64,000 bases of DNA, taken from NCBI GenBank assembly GCA_025765595.1, contig JAIVFH010000003.1, positions 1 through 64,000 on the forward strand, written 5' to 3'. This DNA comes from Obelidium mucronatum (taxonomy: Eukaryota > Chytridiomycota > Chytridiomycetes > Chytridiales > Chytriomycetaceae). Each line of letters opens with the position of its first letter. The first letter of the stretch is position 1. Below the pieces are notes generated by a model that had not been told where the DNA came from, did not search any database, and saw only the letters and a list, made by a program, of their open reading frames with translations. Shown here one piece after another: positions 32,264 through 43,329 of this stretch. The translations under genes were made by a program, and so were the position numbers.

Positions 32264-32755
32264 AACATACAAAAGACTCTATCTCTTCATCCTCTTCTGA
32301 GATGGGGACTATATCCCTAATGGCCTGGGCCGGTTTAGGATACAGGGGGTCATCAGGACTGATGCCAAAGAAGGCATCAGAGGGAAGACGTGCATCACGG
32401 CCATGATACATGAAGAAAGGTGTTTCGCCTGTTGACGAGTGAACATGTGTGCGATATGCAAACAGAATGAAGGGTAGAATATCATCCCAATCATTAAAAT
32501 CATACTGATTAATGTAAGCTCGTAATTCCTGGGATAAGGTCTTGATTAACCTCTCCACAGGTCCGTTAGCCCGGGGCCAGTATGGTGCTGTGAAGGTTTT
32601 ATAGAACCCCATCACCTTACTCACTTGTTTCATTAAGTCATCGTTCAATGGAGGGCCGTTATCTGAATGAACAAATACAGGTACCCCCGTTCTTGTAAAC
32701 ACTTCTTTTACCAAGGCTTCGCAAACAGTCTTGGCAGACAAATTAGGCAAAGGAA
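32264..32755 (-). pseudogene. gypsy element 2 integrase part
   Basis: Ty3/gypsy integrase from NLSAKTVCEALVKEVF through VFVHSDNGPPLN, YWPRANGPVERLIK and ILFAYRTHVHSSTGETPF. It ends abruptly at 32,264 against the surface pseudogene. Upstream it is joined to the protease-RT linker by an internal deletion that removed RT and RNase H. Confidence 0.85.
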
Positions 32756-35647
32756 CTGCTTCTTAATATCGGCTTGTCCGTTCTTGGGGATGACTACATC
32801 CTCGTCCAAGTAGAGTTCATGGAGAGCACTCTCCGGAGTCAATTCTACAGGCAAAGTAGTGTAGTATTCCAAAGGAGCTCGTTTGCGCGGCAAGGGGTTT
32901 GCTTTCACCTCAACAGTGAGCGACTCCAAACCCAGTTCATCGTCACTACAGGTATAGTGCTTGCGGGATGCAGTAGGACTTTCAGGTGGTCCCCAAAAAA
33001 TGCAATCTGATGAGAAACAAATGTCTATCTCAAAGAGATCACACTCAGGTGTACCGAGCAGTACACCTCGAGGACATTCAGGTAATAAAGTATACTTTAC
33101 AATTTTACTTCCTCCAACACTAGATTCACCAAGATTCGTTTTAACAAAACAGTACCCTAAGACTGGAACACGTCCTCCTATACCACGGTTTGTGATGTTA
33201 CGCGTTTCTTTGTAGAATGTGTGACTCTTAGGAAGTCTTTGGAAGAAATTCCAATCCATAACACTGTGATAACTACCTGAATCTATCAGTAATTTGTCAA
33301 TTCGAACACCACCAACCCAGCCATTCACAGTAGCAACACCGTATGACTGTTTTCGTGAGTTCTTTTTAATAGCGTTTCTCATAAAGTTGTTGTAACTTTT
33401 TGAGGGATCAGTACAGAGCTTTGTTGTTGCATAAGAGTTGTCCTCAAATCTAGCCATAACAGAATCATTAAAACAAACAGCCTTTGGTCTAGTTAGTTTC
33501 TTGTCTTTGAGGGATAATAACATGACGCTCTTTTTGTGTCTTAGCGGCAAGGGGAGTTGTGGTTTCACCACAACTTTCCATTGGTTCCTTAATGAAGGTT
33601 CATCCTGAGCCTCCAGTGCAAGGGAGTCGCTAAAATCCTCAATAGTTCCTTCCATTTCAAAAGAAAGTGAGAGGAGGGGTTTATCCTTAAGTGAATTGCA
33701 AGTTGAGGCTCCACTCAACTCCAATGTGCCGTTTACTTCATCACATGTAACACACTCAACGACATCAATTTTATTTGAATTAAAACAGCCATCAGCTCTA
33801 GAAATATTTGAATGGTCTAACATCGGTGACTCTGAAGCCTCAATGAAATTGGAAGAAAACTCAGTAGAAGAAGGGACTTGGGGATTCTCTGTGTTTAAAA
33901 CATCTTCAATAATTTCCTTAATTATATTAATAACTTCAGTCTTACAAGAAGGTTGATTCTTGGGGCATTCAGGATCGCGGCTCATATGCCCCAAACCACC
34001 ACAACGGTAACAGCGAACTTTCTCCTTAGTAAAGCGAGAGCGTTCCTCCACATTCATGTAGGTCATAAATTCACAGAGTTTAGCTTCTTCCGCTTCACTC
34101 GCAAGATCATCTATATGATCCGGAGATGTTTCCAACTCACTAATGTTGGTTTCCTGCTTCACAGGTTTAATAACTTCATTAAGAGATGGTTTCTTTGCTC
34201 CGTAGGTGGGAGTTGAAGGGACACCGATATAACGCTGTGGTTGAAGTATGCGGGGCGCATCAGGAGTTCTCTCTCGCGCGCTCAAAAACTTAGAAGCCAA
34301 AAGTCGCTCCATATTGGAGATACGTTGCTCATATTCGCGACTAGACTTATTCTCTAATTTTGATGAACTAGATTTAGCAGACATCCCTTGACCGTGCAAG
34401 TATTCTGCAATGTCACGCACAGACACCTGAGGGTCTAAGTAGTCAAGGCGACCAACACCAGGTACTGAAATAGTAGTGTGGATGACTTTAGTATAGAATC
34501 TTTCGTAGTCCCTACGAAGGCCCGAAAGGTAGGAGTTTTTTAACTCAGTATTAGTGAAGGGCATTGCAAGACGTCCATTCATCAATTCCAAATATTGTTG
34601 TTCCAATATAGCATCGGCTGAACTCCATTTCCACGAACTAACCGCTTCACGGTGTCTAGCAACGGTCTCAGGATTGTTAAAAACTTCTTTGAAGTAGCGT
34701 TTGTAGGAACTAAAGGTGGAATCCACCTCCATAAATTCAAAGAATCGGTTTGCGGTTGCATCACCGGCAACACCGCACATAACCAAAGACCTAATAACTT
34801 CATCTTGAGAATGGTACGTAGCATTTGCACCAATTTGCTGGGTCATAACTGAGTCAATAAACTTGCCCCATCTCAGAGCCAAATCATTGGTCAATAAAAT
34901 TTTCTTCAATGTGGCCAAGTTGGTCTCGTGAGCCGATGAAACCATTCGGTTCTCTCTGAACGCGTTTTCAAAACCAGCTACGTTGATATTGACAGTTCCC
35001 GGTGCTGAATTGGTGGCAGCGGCCGCTGTCCCCCTATTTTCCGAAACGCCCGCATGACTGCGGGGAGGCATCGGACGCGTTTCTTCCTGCTGTCTCGCGT
35101 TTTCAACACGTAAGCGAATAGCTGCACGTCGCGTAGCTAGATTAGTACCGGCCATGTCGAAGGTGGTGTAGTTGTCCAGATGTCCGATACCCAGCGACAA
35201 CTCCGCAAACGCGGACTGATCAACCTCCGTATCCTCATCCAATTGGGAGAGGTCACGAACCATTTCCATGAGGCGGTCGTAGTCGTATGGTTCAGGGTAG
35301 GTTTCTTTGAAGTACGCGACTGCATTCCAAAGACAGTAATACAGTGTCTCTTTGTGCTGTGCTGAGAGCTCACGGCCGTTGCTAGCCCACTGCACTTCTG
35401 GTGATTTAGACTTGACGATCTTCAAAGTCCTCGTCATGACGTCAAACTTGACTGTGTCTTTATTGTTTTCAAGCCTAGGACGCGATCGCGATCGCGTTGA
35501 ATAAAACAAGGAAGTTAATCCCACAATGATTAAAATAATCATGATAATAATGAACAGCGTTAAGATGCTGTAGATCAGGAAAGGGAGACTCACAACATAT
35601 GGGTCTTTGCGATGTGACAATTCTGGATTTATTAAACCACCAACCAC
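32708..35647 (-). pseudogene. gypsy element 2 Gag-protease ORF with N-terminal membrane segment
   Basis: A long open frame of 979 codons. The first ~50 residues hold a strong hydrophobic segment (SILTLFIIIMIILIIVGLTS) followed by basic residues. A gag capsid-like helical region with the internal GTVNINVAGFENAF stretch follows, then a coiled segment and a zinc knuckle CYRCGGLGHMSRDPEC (C-x2-C-x4-H-x6-C, near residue 545). A retropepsin-like domain comes next (LLIDSGSYHSV near residue 787; GVLLGTPECD). The frame runs into the protease-RT linker and then out of frame at the deletion join (~32,755). The open gag suggests fairly recent loss; a start after the membrane segment is possible. Confidence 0.85.
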
Positions 35648-35650
35648 AGG

Positions 35651-36031
35651 CTATCCTGCCAGAGTCACCAGAAACAATCCAAATAGGTTGACAGATAATA
35701 TTATTCTTAAATACAAATTAACCATTATTCTTAGTACATTTAGACAAGGTGTGAATCCTAACACGTTCAAAAAAGCTTTTATTTTCAAATTGAAACTACG
35801 CAAAGTAAGTTTGAAACAGTTAATTATTGTTTCTTCTGCCCTCACGGCGATAATAACCACCATCAACAGGATTTCTGTTTGCGTCAGTGCTCTCATCATC
35901 TGATGGGAAATAAAGTAAAATATTACTAAAAATACCACATATTTGCGAGCCATACCGCGGCGGCGTTTTTCAGCAGCTTTTGCAGCGCGATCAGCATTCT
36001 GCTGTTTGTTCATCGTCGCGATGAAGCTCAC
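35651..36031 (-). CDS. small hydrophobic ORF upstream of gypsy 2 Gag
   Basis: A 126-codon frame with two or three hydrophobic stretches (KYVVFLVIFYFISH, ILLMVVIIAVRAEE, LYLRIILSVNLFGLFLV). It ends just before the Gag start. No family is recognised. It may be a leader ORF of the element or chance in AT-rich leader sequence. Confidence 0.25.
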   Translation of the reverse strand: MSFIATMNKQQNADRAAKAAEKRRRGMARKYVVFLVIFYFISHQMMRALTQTEILLMVVIIAVRAEETIINCFKLTLRSFNLKIKAFLNVLGFTPCLNVLRIMVNLYLRIILSVNLFGLFLVTLAG

Positions 36032-37174
36032 GTGTGCGACGGCTTCCTGTTGGATGCCCCCCTTTGCCAGAAACCGCTTAGGAGTTGTTTATTGTTTAAC
36101 AGTAGTGGCACAGTCTGTTCAGACAATTCACAGACGCGTTAATCCAAATCGGTAAAACACCACTGTTTTAACTGATTCTACTCCTTGCCACCAAAGAAAC
36201 TAATTAACTAAATTAAAATAAACACTCAGCGTATTCCTGGGGATTGGTAAGTTGTGAAATTCCAACGGTCCCTGATATTGGAATTGCTTATCAAAGCTGC
36301 CCGCACTGTCTCAAGGCTCAAGGGAATAGTACAACAATAAATAAATAAACAAATAATAACAGAATAAACACGTAACTAAATAAATAAATAACTAATTCCC
36401 TTCGCATGCTCTTTCCGCTACTTATGGTAACTGGAGGAGTCTTCGCATCAGATCGCGTTCAACAATGCCTCACATCCGCGTCAGATCCTCTCCATCTCTG
36501 GTTCAATGACATCACCCAGTCTGTGCTTCCTGGACTTTCTCGGTTCCCTCGCGCGTGGCCCGTTTCACCCGACTCCATGTGAGATACGGCTTCCACCCAG
36601 TTTCCCGCTATGAGAGGTCCAGTTAATCCCTGCGTTAGATCATTACTCCCTGCCGCAGATCCCCGGATTGGCGCTAAAGGTATGACTTGGATCTAGCCCC
36701 GCCGCTCTCTTCGAGTGACACCTACCACTAAACCCATTTAGTATCACTGCTTACAAGTATAGAGCCCCTGTGCTGGTCATATGACGCGTAAAACGCGCCC
36801 CCAGCACGTCCTGAACCTTCAGGACGGTGAACCTTGTAGGAAGTGCCTCGCAAGTGCCCCACCAAATCAGTTGGTACGCGTACCCTCTCCGCTGGCCACT
36901 TCAGGGGACCCGGACATCCCCCTTATGGTGCTTTTGGGCTTACGCGTGACTGTCCAGTCAGTAGCAATGCTCGCGGAGTTCTTTGAACTAAGTGTCAACT
37001 CTGATTCACAACTACTTCACTTTATTCAATGTCGATCCCCCGCAAATCTCTCAACCAAAGAGAATAATTACAATAAATGCGAAAGAGATAACGAATGAAT
37101 AAAAACAACTATTTACAACTGCTAACATTAACTCCCGGTTCAAACCCCAGTGAGTGCCCTAGCGGCATCTCACA
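36032..37174 (-). other. gypsy element 2 5' LTR and leader
   Basis: Non-coding 1.1 kb upstream of Gag on the minus strand. TGTGAGATGCCGC at 37,174, next to copia 4 LTR sequence, is the likely LTR start. A TATA-like CTATACTTG is near 36,760 on the minus strand. A GGTTCAAACCCC B-box-like motif on the plus strand is at about 37,136. The 3' LTR is missing, so the LTR end is unknown. Confidence 0.5.
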
Positions 37175-37262
37175 GAAATAAACAATAAGTTTTTCCAATG
37201 AAATCCACAAGTCACATAACACTATTAACATAAATACAATAGGCTTTATTGGGATCGTGACC
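37175..37262 (+). repeat. 5' LTR remnant of copia element 4
   Basis: About 88 bp (GAAATAAACAATAAG to GGGATCGTGACC) matches the end of the 3' LTR at 49,350-49,437. The rest of the 5' LTR was removed or displaced by gypsy element 2. Confidence 0.75.
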
Positions 37263-37334
37263 AACATATAGATGGCTGCGTCATGGGCCTAGAACTGAAA
37301 ACCTGGTGATGGCGACCAGGAAAAGTGTTCGAAA

Positions 37335-38215
37335 TTGTCAAACAAACTTGTAAATTGTCAAAAGATGAACAAAAACATTTTGTCACCTAATAAGTACAGC
37401 TCTGTGGAGAATACTAAGAAGGTGAAAAATAGCGATCAAAGTGATAACTGTGCAAGACAAAGAGACAAAATGAACACAAACCATAAGACTATCCAGTTGC
37501 GCCATGGAAGCAGTAAGCTTCAAGCAGCTGAGTGGGTCAGAAGCTCGATTGAGGCTGGCGTATTGCCACGAATCAATGAAATGCTCCAGATGGATAATGA
37601 CAAACCCAAGTTTGGCTTGGAGAAAAAGGTTATTAAATCCAAGGAGGGTTTATTGAGAGAACATGCTGAAAAACGAAAACGTTTTGATCGCGAGATTGGA
37701 GAACTTGAGATGAGGGAAGAATAGGCGAAAGCGAAAGCATTATTCCCGAGATATTTCAGGTGGTCTAAGAAAGCAGATGAGATATTAAAATGTACAAAAG
37801 TGGTAGATACTGACCCGACGGACAATGGAAAACAAATGGAATTTGATTATCCATCAGAAGTTGAAAAGGAAATCAGTATCAAAGTGGAAATGATTCGGGT
37901 TAAGAAAATGAAGAAAGAACTCGAAACTGACCAGAAAGTGGAAGTTGCAATGTTCAAAGAGCAGCAAAAGGCTGATGAATGTCACAGCAAGTCACTGAAA
38001 TCACTACTGGCTGCACAGTTCAAGAATATTTAAGAGATTAGATCTCCAAAATATATGGACGATACCTGGATTAAAGAGACCGAGGATTGTACTTCCATCC
38101 AAGAAATCTATGACCGGGTAAAGGCAGCGGCGTTAAAATTCTTGGATCAAGATGTAATTCAGAATCTGTCAGTGGTAAAATCACAGATGCTAAGAAAGGA
38201 TTTTGAGGATCCGGA
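37335..38215 (+). pseudogene. copia element 4 gag, first part
   Basis: Lys/Glu-rich helical gag-like frames broken by stops near 37,725 and 38,033. The last piece ends DFEDP at CCGGA, where the younger copia 5 is inserted. It continues in frame at 43,330 as DEVISIAKDVW, which proves both halves are one element. Confidence 0.75.
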
Positions 38216-38453
38216 CGTATGATCTCGGGTACTGGTAATTTGGAACACAAAGTGTTTATTTAATAAGACTCAATAAAGATGGTGATAAAGCTGAATAATG
38301 ATGATGATGTACACACCTGGTAATTTGGAACACAAAGTGTTATCTTGTCCAAATCACCAGGCCTTCCGATTTGTAGCATTTTTCCGAAATGTTCCGAAAC
38401 GCGCCGAGAGGGCACGTTCACCATGGAACTTCCAAAACTCATGGAAGTCCACG
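38216..38453 (-). repeat. copia 5 3' LTR
   Basis: 238 bp, identical to 43,092-43,329. It starts CGTATGATCTCGG on the plus strand and ends AAGTCCACG. The polyprotein stop codon (38,354) lies inside it. Confidence 0.95.
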
Positions 38454-41400
38454 CTCCCCTTGAACAAGCCCATCTCCCGCGTGAAGTCCCCGTGTTTGCT
38501 TTTCCCCAATGCTTTTGTCATCACGTCCGCCACGTTCCTTGACGTATGTATCTTTCTCACTTCGATTACTCCCCTCTTCACCATACACCTCAGCATCATG
38601 TATTTCGTGTCCATGTGTTTTGTCTTGTGCCTATCAGCCCCTTCTTGCGTATTCCTCACCGCACCTGCATTGTCGCAGTGTAGCACCGTTGGCTTCGGCT
38701 GAGGGAATCCCAGCCATTCCATCACATTTCTTCCCCATTCCACAAGTTTCCCTCCGCCTGCCAATGCGAGCGTTTCCGACGCCACAGTTGAATCCGTCAC
38801 AATTTCCTGGCTCTTGGATATTGGTGCTATTGCTGCCCCGGACAGCATCATTACTAGGCCTGTAGTGGACTTTCTGGTGACTTTGTTTCCAGCTAGATTC
38901 GCGTCGCTGAAAACTTCCAGAATCATGTCCGTATCTGCTTTAAAGTATAGCTTGGTTGTGTTGGAGCCATTCAGGTATTGTAGCAGGTGTTGAGCGGCTG
39001 CCCAGTGAGTCCGATTAGGGTTGTTGGCGTAGGAGCACATGCGACCGAGTGTTTCAATGATGTCGGCTCTTGTGAGACATGCGAATTGCAGTAGTCCTAA
39101 TAATCTCATCCATCTCCCCTCGAAGAAAGCTATGTCCTCACTTGGAGTTGGTTGGTCTGTATCGAAAGTGTCTTCCAATTTTGAGTTCCACGGAGTCGAT
39201 CTTGAAATCGGCTTGTTTCCAGGAAAATTCTTTTCTTCAAGAAACTCGTCGATGATGCTTTGAATGTACACTATTTGATCCATGGTAGAGTACCCTTTGA
39301 AGTATTCACAATTGATGCCCGCCCACATTCCGATTCCTTCTTGCCATTTGACTTCGACCTTTGTGGCTAACCAATCCCAAAAAGCTAGGGTATCCTCTTC
39401 GAATTCGCAACCAAGCTTTCCATCGTCTGAATGCTACAGTGTATACATTCTTCCGCCTGTCTTTTTTGAGACTGCTTTGAACAGGCATGGTGAGCCAGGG
39501 CATTCTTCAAAACCGTATTCGATAAGGAATTCGTTCCTGAGACACTCCCATAGGTATGCACCTTGTTTGAGACCGTATATACCTTTGAGCGCCAATAACA
39601 CCTTTCCTTTGTCTTCCTCGCTCAGCTGCATGCCTTGGGGCACTCGAATGTGGATCACTTTGTCAATGGTGGAGTTGTGGTAAGCGCCTTTTACGTCCCC
39701 TTTCGACATGTGTAGACCGAGATGCGTGCATATGGCTTGGAATATCTTTGCGGATTCATGGTACGGGGTGGACGTGAAAACCTTGTCGTACTCGCTGGAG
39801 AGCTGCTTGGAGCCGTTGATTACCAATCTTGCCTTTTTCTTTTTCGATCCTGTTGCCTCATCCACTTTGATTTTGAACACCCATATCGTGTTCAGCAGGT
39901 GTTGTCCCACTTGCGCTTCTACAAGTCTCCATGACGCTTTCTCCGTAAACTGGTCTAGTTCTTCATTGATAGCCGCCACCCACTCCTTGTCCTTGAGAGC
40001 TTCTTTTATGCTCCTTGGGCCGTCTATTGTGCTGAACGCGAGTCCCTTCTTTAGAGCTACAAACGCCAGGAAAGTGGGTTCGTGGATAACATATCCTGTG
40101 TTGTCGTCTAATTTCGCTAATCCCGCAAATAGGGCCAGTCTGTCGGGCATTTTTGATTCACGCTGAGATCTTCGTGGTGGAGTTGCCGGCGTGGATGGTG
40201 CTAGTGTTGCTGAGCTGCTTGAACTGGATACAGACATGCTGTCCTCGAGGTCTGGGTCATAGTCTGATCCGTTGTCACTGACAGGAGTGTTTGTCTCGAT
40301 CCCCTCAATTTCTCCTTCTTCGGTTTGTTCCCCCATTACTATGTCTTCCAATTCCTGCACGTTTCTTTCAATGATGATGTCTTCCATGTGTTTTCCTTCA
40401 TCCACCATTTTTTCTACTCTTTTCCTCTCATTAACAAAATCCTCATCAGCGTCCCAGCCATCGTCGTCATGGTGTGAGTCAAATTGAGTTGCTTGGATCT
40501 TCTCCATCGACGTGATGGGGTTCTCTACGTCGAACTGGTTTTCTACAAAGTAAACGTCTCTGCTGATGACGGTGCTGTTATCGTCGAAGAGGATTCTATA
40601 TCCTTGTCTGGTGTTGGCGTGGCCGTCGGGGTACGCGTAGGATATGAAACGACCCCTTCTGGCCCTGTCCTGTGTCTTTCCGGTTCCTGGGATGAGAGGG
40701 TACGCCAGACATCCTGGTACCCTGAGGTCGGATACAGTTGGCTTTCGGCGGAATGTCAATTCGTACGGGGTGAGTGGTTCCGATGCATGTTTTGTCCTGT
40801 TCCATACATGACATTTGCATTCTAACAGATCTGGCCATAAGTCTCGTGGTATTTTTGTTTCAGACATCGTTGCTCTGACTGCGTCCATCGCTGTCCTGAA
40901 CCACCCGTCTATTTCCCCGTGCTGGTTGTGAGCTCCAGTGGATGTCGTTACTAGTTTGATGCCCAGGTGGTTGCAAGCATCCTTCAGGGTGGAGCCAGTG
41001 AAATTTGATCCCTGGTCAGAGTATATTTCCAGTAGTTTCTCGCCTGTTGTTCTCTCTAACATGGTTTTCACCCACAGGATGATGCCACTAGCCTCTTCCA
41101 TGGTCATGGAGTGCAATTTGAACATGAGGCGTAGTTGGGTGCGATGGATGTTGACTCCTAGGTAGCCAATGACGCCTCCTCTGCCGATATTTGTTTTTCC
41201 GTCCTCCCCTTTTCCTGGGAAACCCACGTCCATGGACACTTGTGAAAGTATGTCGCCATCTCTTGGTTTCTTTTTGTTGTACGGTTGTTGATGGCTTTTT
41301 CCCAGGATGCAGTCTTCGCAGAAGAAATCTTTTATGGTTTTTGGTCCGTCGATCTTGAGTCCGTGTACCACCTTTGCTGTTTCAATGATTTGCTCTGGGG

Positions 41401-43036
41401 TGGCGTGCATGAATCTTGAGTGCCAGAGCTGGATTGTCTTTTCTTGCGGGAGGCCCTTTCCAAGAAAAGCACTGGCGAGGAGAGCCTGATCTGACGGTAT
41501 GGTGTTGATTTTCCAAGTTCCGTCTACTTCTTCCACACTTTTTAATATTGTGTGTTTGCCAGGACCGGAAGAATCGAGGCGGCCGATTGATATTTTCTTG
41601 TCAATGTGGTTGAACCAGACGTCGTATCCCTTGTTGAGAAGATCGATGACTGCTATGAGCGTGGCAGGTGCTTCAGGTACGTGTTGTATGTTGTCAACTG
41701 TGAATTCCCCAAAATTCATTGTTCCTTCCACCCCTGTACTTTGAATATTGCTCCCTGATGCTGTTTCGTAGGATATAGATGGAGCCGCTGTTTTATTGAT
41801 GAGTTCGCCGATGTCTCCTGTCATTGATTTGCTACAAGCAGAATTGATATACGCCGGAGACTTGGGTTTATGGTTGTGCGCAGATAGGTAAGCGGAAACC
41901 TTGGCCTTGGCCACCTTTATTTCTGCACCATTCAATAACTTCCCATCCTTTTCTTTCACCAGCTTGTCAACATTGGCGTTGGTGAATGGTTTCTCCAAGA
42001 TAATCATGGCGTAGGTGCCTCCCGATTTCTTTGACACAGCTACAAAAGAGTCGCTCGCGATTTTTGTAGGATGGAGGAAAGTCGTTACTTGATCAAGGGA
42101 AGTGCCACTCGCCAACTTCGTTAATACTAACTGAATTGGCTTTTTTTCGGCAGAGACCGGTTTTGGTTGCCTTGGGGATTCATTCCCGTCAAGTCTAGCC
42201 ACCATTGCTTTCATCAACTCCATCATGGTGGTCATGTTAATGTCCGGCTGTTGATTCGCGACCGCGGCGTTGGCTTGTGATGGCTGTCCGAGCTTCTCTT
42301 CTTCTCTGGCTGCAATGACCGAAAGGACTCTTGCGAATGCCTTGAAGTCGTCGGGGGGACATCCGGTGAGTTGGGTTCTCATGTTGTCCCTCTGTCCATG
42401 ATCTTCTATACCATAGACCAGGGTGTATCCGCATTCCTTGTTCCAGTTGTCATCGTCGGGCTGGCCAAGTTCTTGAGCCTTGAGTTTTAGGAGATTAAAT
42501 CTGGTGAACCACTGGTACTTGGATTCGTGGGAATGTTTCTTGGCTGTGGAAACGTCTCTTCTTGCTTTGGAGAGGGCTTGGCCGGGGTTGAAAGCTATTG
42601 TCGTGGCAAGAGCATCAAATCTCGCCTTGATGGATCCAGTGGCGGAGTTGTAGGATGCAAGTAATGTGGCATCAAGGTGAGGAGTAACAACCTCGTTTAT
42701 CTTTGATGACACTTCATTCCAGGTCGAGAATGCTTCAAAGTATTTGTCTTCGTTAAAACTGTTGTCGGCATTGAAAATTGGATCATCCTCCGAAGGCTCA
42801 GGAATTTCATAGATGATGAAATCTGAGTATAAACGGACTGTCTTTGTGGATTGAAATTCAGCTCCGCTGTTGTCAAAGGAGATGATAGTTGGTTTGTAGT
42901 AGTACGCTTTTTCAAGTTTGTTCTTATTGACTGCTGATCTCACGCTTGCAAGCCAGGAAACCGAATGATGGCTCTTGTTCTGCGTTGTGAGTGGCTCGAA
43001 GCTCTGCCCTCTCTTGAGAGTGTATGTCGTAGCCAT
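38354..43036 (-). pseudogene. copia 5 polyprotein (RRM-like Gag, PR, IN, RT, RH) with one TAG
   Basis: Starts MATTYTLKRG at 43,036 and is open for 1,200 codons to TAG at 39,434-39,436, then open in the same frame to 38,354. In order: gag helical region (~70-270); an RRM-like domain (~298-382; RNP2-like IQLVLTKLASG, RNP1-like GGTYAMIIL, NGAEIKVAKAK) and no zinc knuckle; a protease with INSACSKSMTGD (~395) in place of DSGA..HMTGD; pre-integrase (LWHSRFMHA, CEDC); integrase with D, D and a third position read as Asp (QHGEIDG); RT; RNase H (LHCDNAGAVR, ADVMTKALG). The stop is one codon before HSDD, the RT catalytic spot. Confidence 0.9.
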
Positions 43037-43091
43037 GTTTTCTCTTTTCGTTTTTTTCTTGTTGCTCAATGGAGGGTTAAGACTCCTAATC

Positions 43092-43329
43092 CGTATGATC
43101 TCGGGTACTGGTAATTTGGAACACAAAGTGTTTATTTAATAAGACTCAATAAAGATGGTGATAAAGCTGAATAATGATGATGATGTACACACCTGGTAAT
43201 TTGGAACACAAAGTGTTATCTTGTCCAAATCACCAGGCCTTCCGATTTGTAGCATTTTTCCGAAATGTTCCGAAACGCGCCGAGAGGGCACGTTCACCAT
43301 GGAACTTCCAAAACTCATGGAAGTCCACG
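43092..43329 (-). repeat. copia 5 5' LTR
   Basis: 238 bp, identical to the 3' LTR. CCGGA follows at 43,330-43,334. Confidence 0.95.

Larger units (their letters stand above)
38216..43329 (-). mobile_element. copia element 5, complete young LTR retrotransposon
   Basis: 5,114 bp bounded by two 238 bp LTRs that appear identical over their full length. A perfect 5 bp target duplication CCGGA lies at 38,211-38,215 and 43,330-43,334. It is inserted in copia 4 gag, whose frame is whole again when the element is removed. LTR ends are CGT..ACG, not TG..CA. It encodes one polyprotein on the minus strand with a single in-frame stop. Confidence 0.95.

Noticed and set aside
35651..36031. Envelope gene of the gypsy element
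   Set aside because: Hydrophobic but lies upstream of Gag, has no signal-ectodomain-TM layout and no family match.
39434..39436. Programmed TAG readthrough in copia 5
   Set aside because: The stop sits in the RT catalytic core, not at a gag-pol border, and TGG to TAG fits the C-to-T mutation pattern; simple inactivation is more likely.
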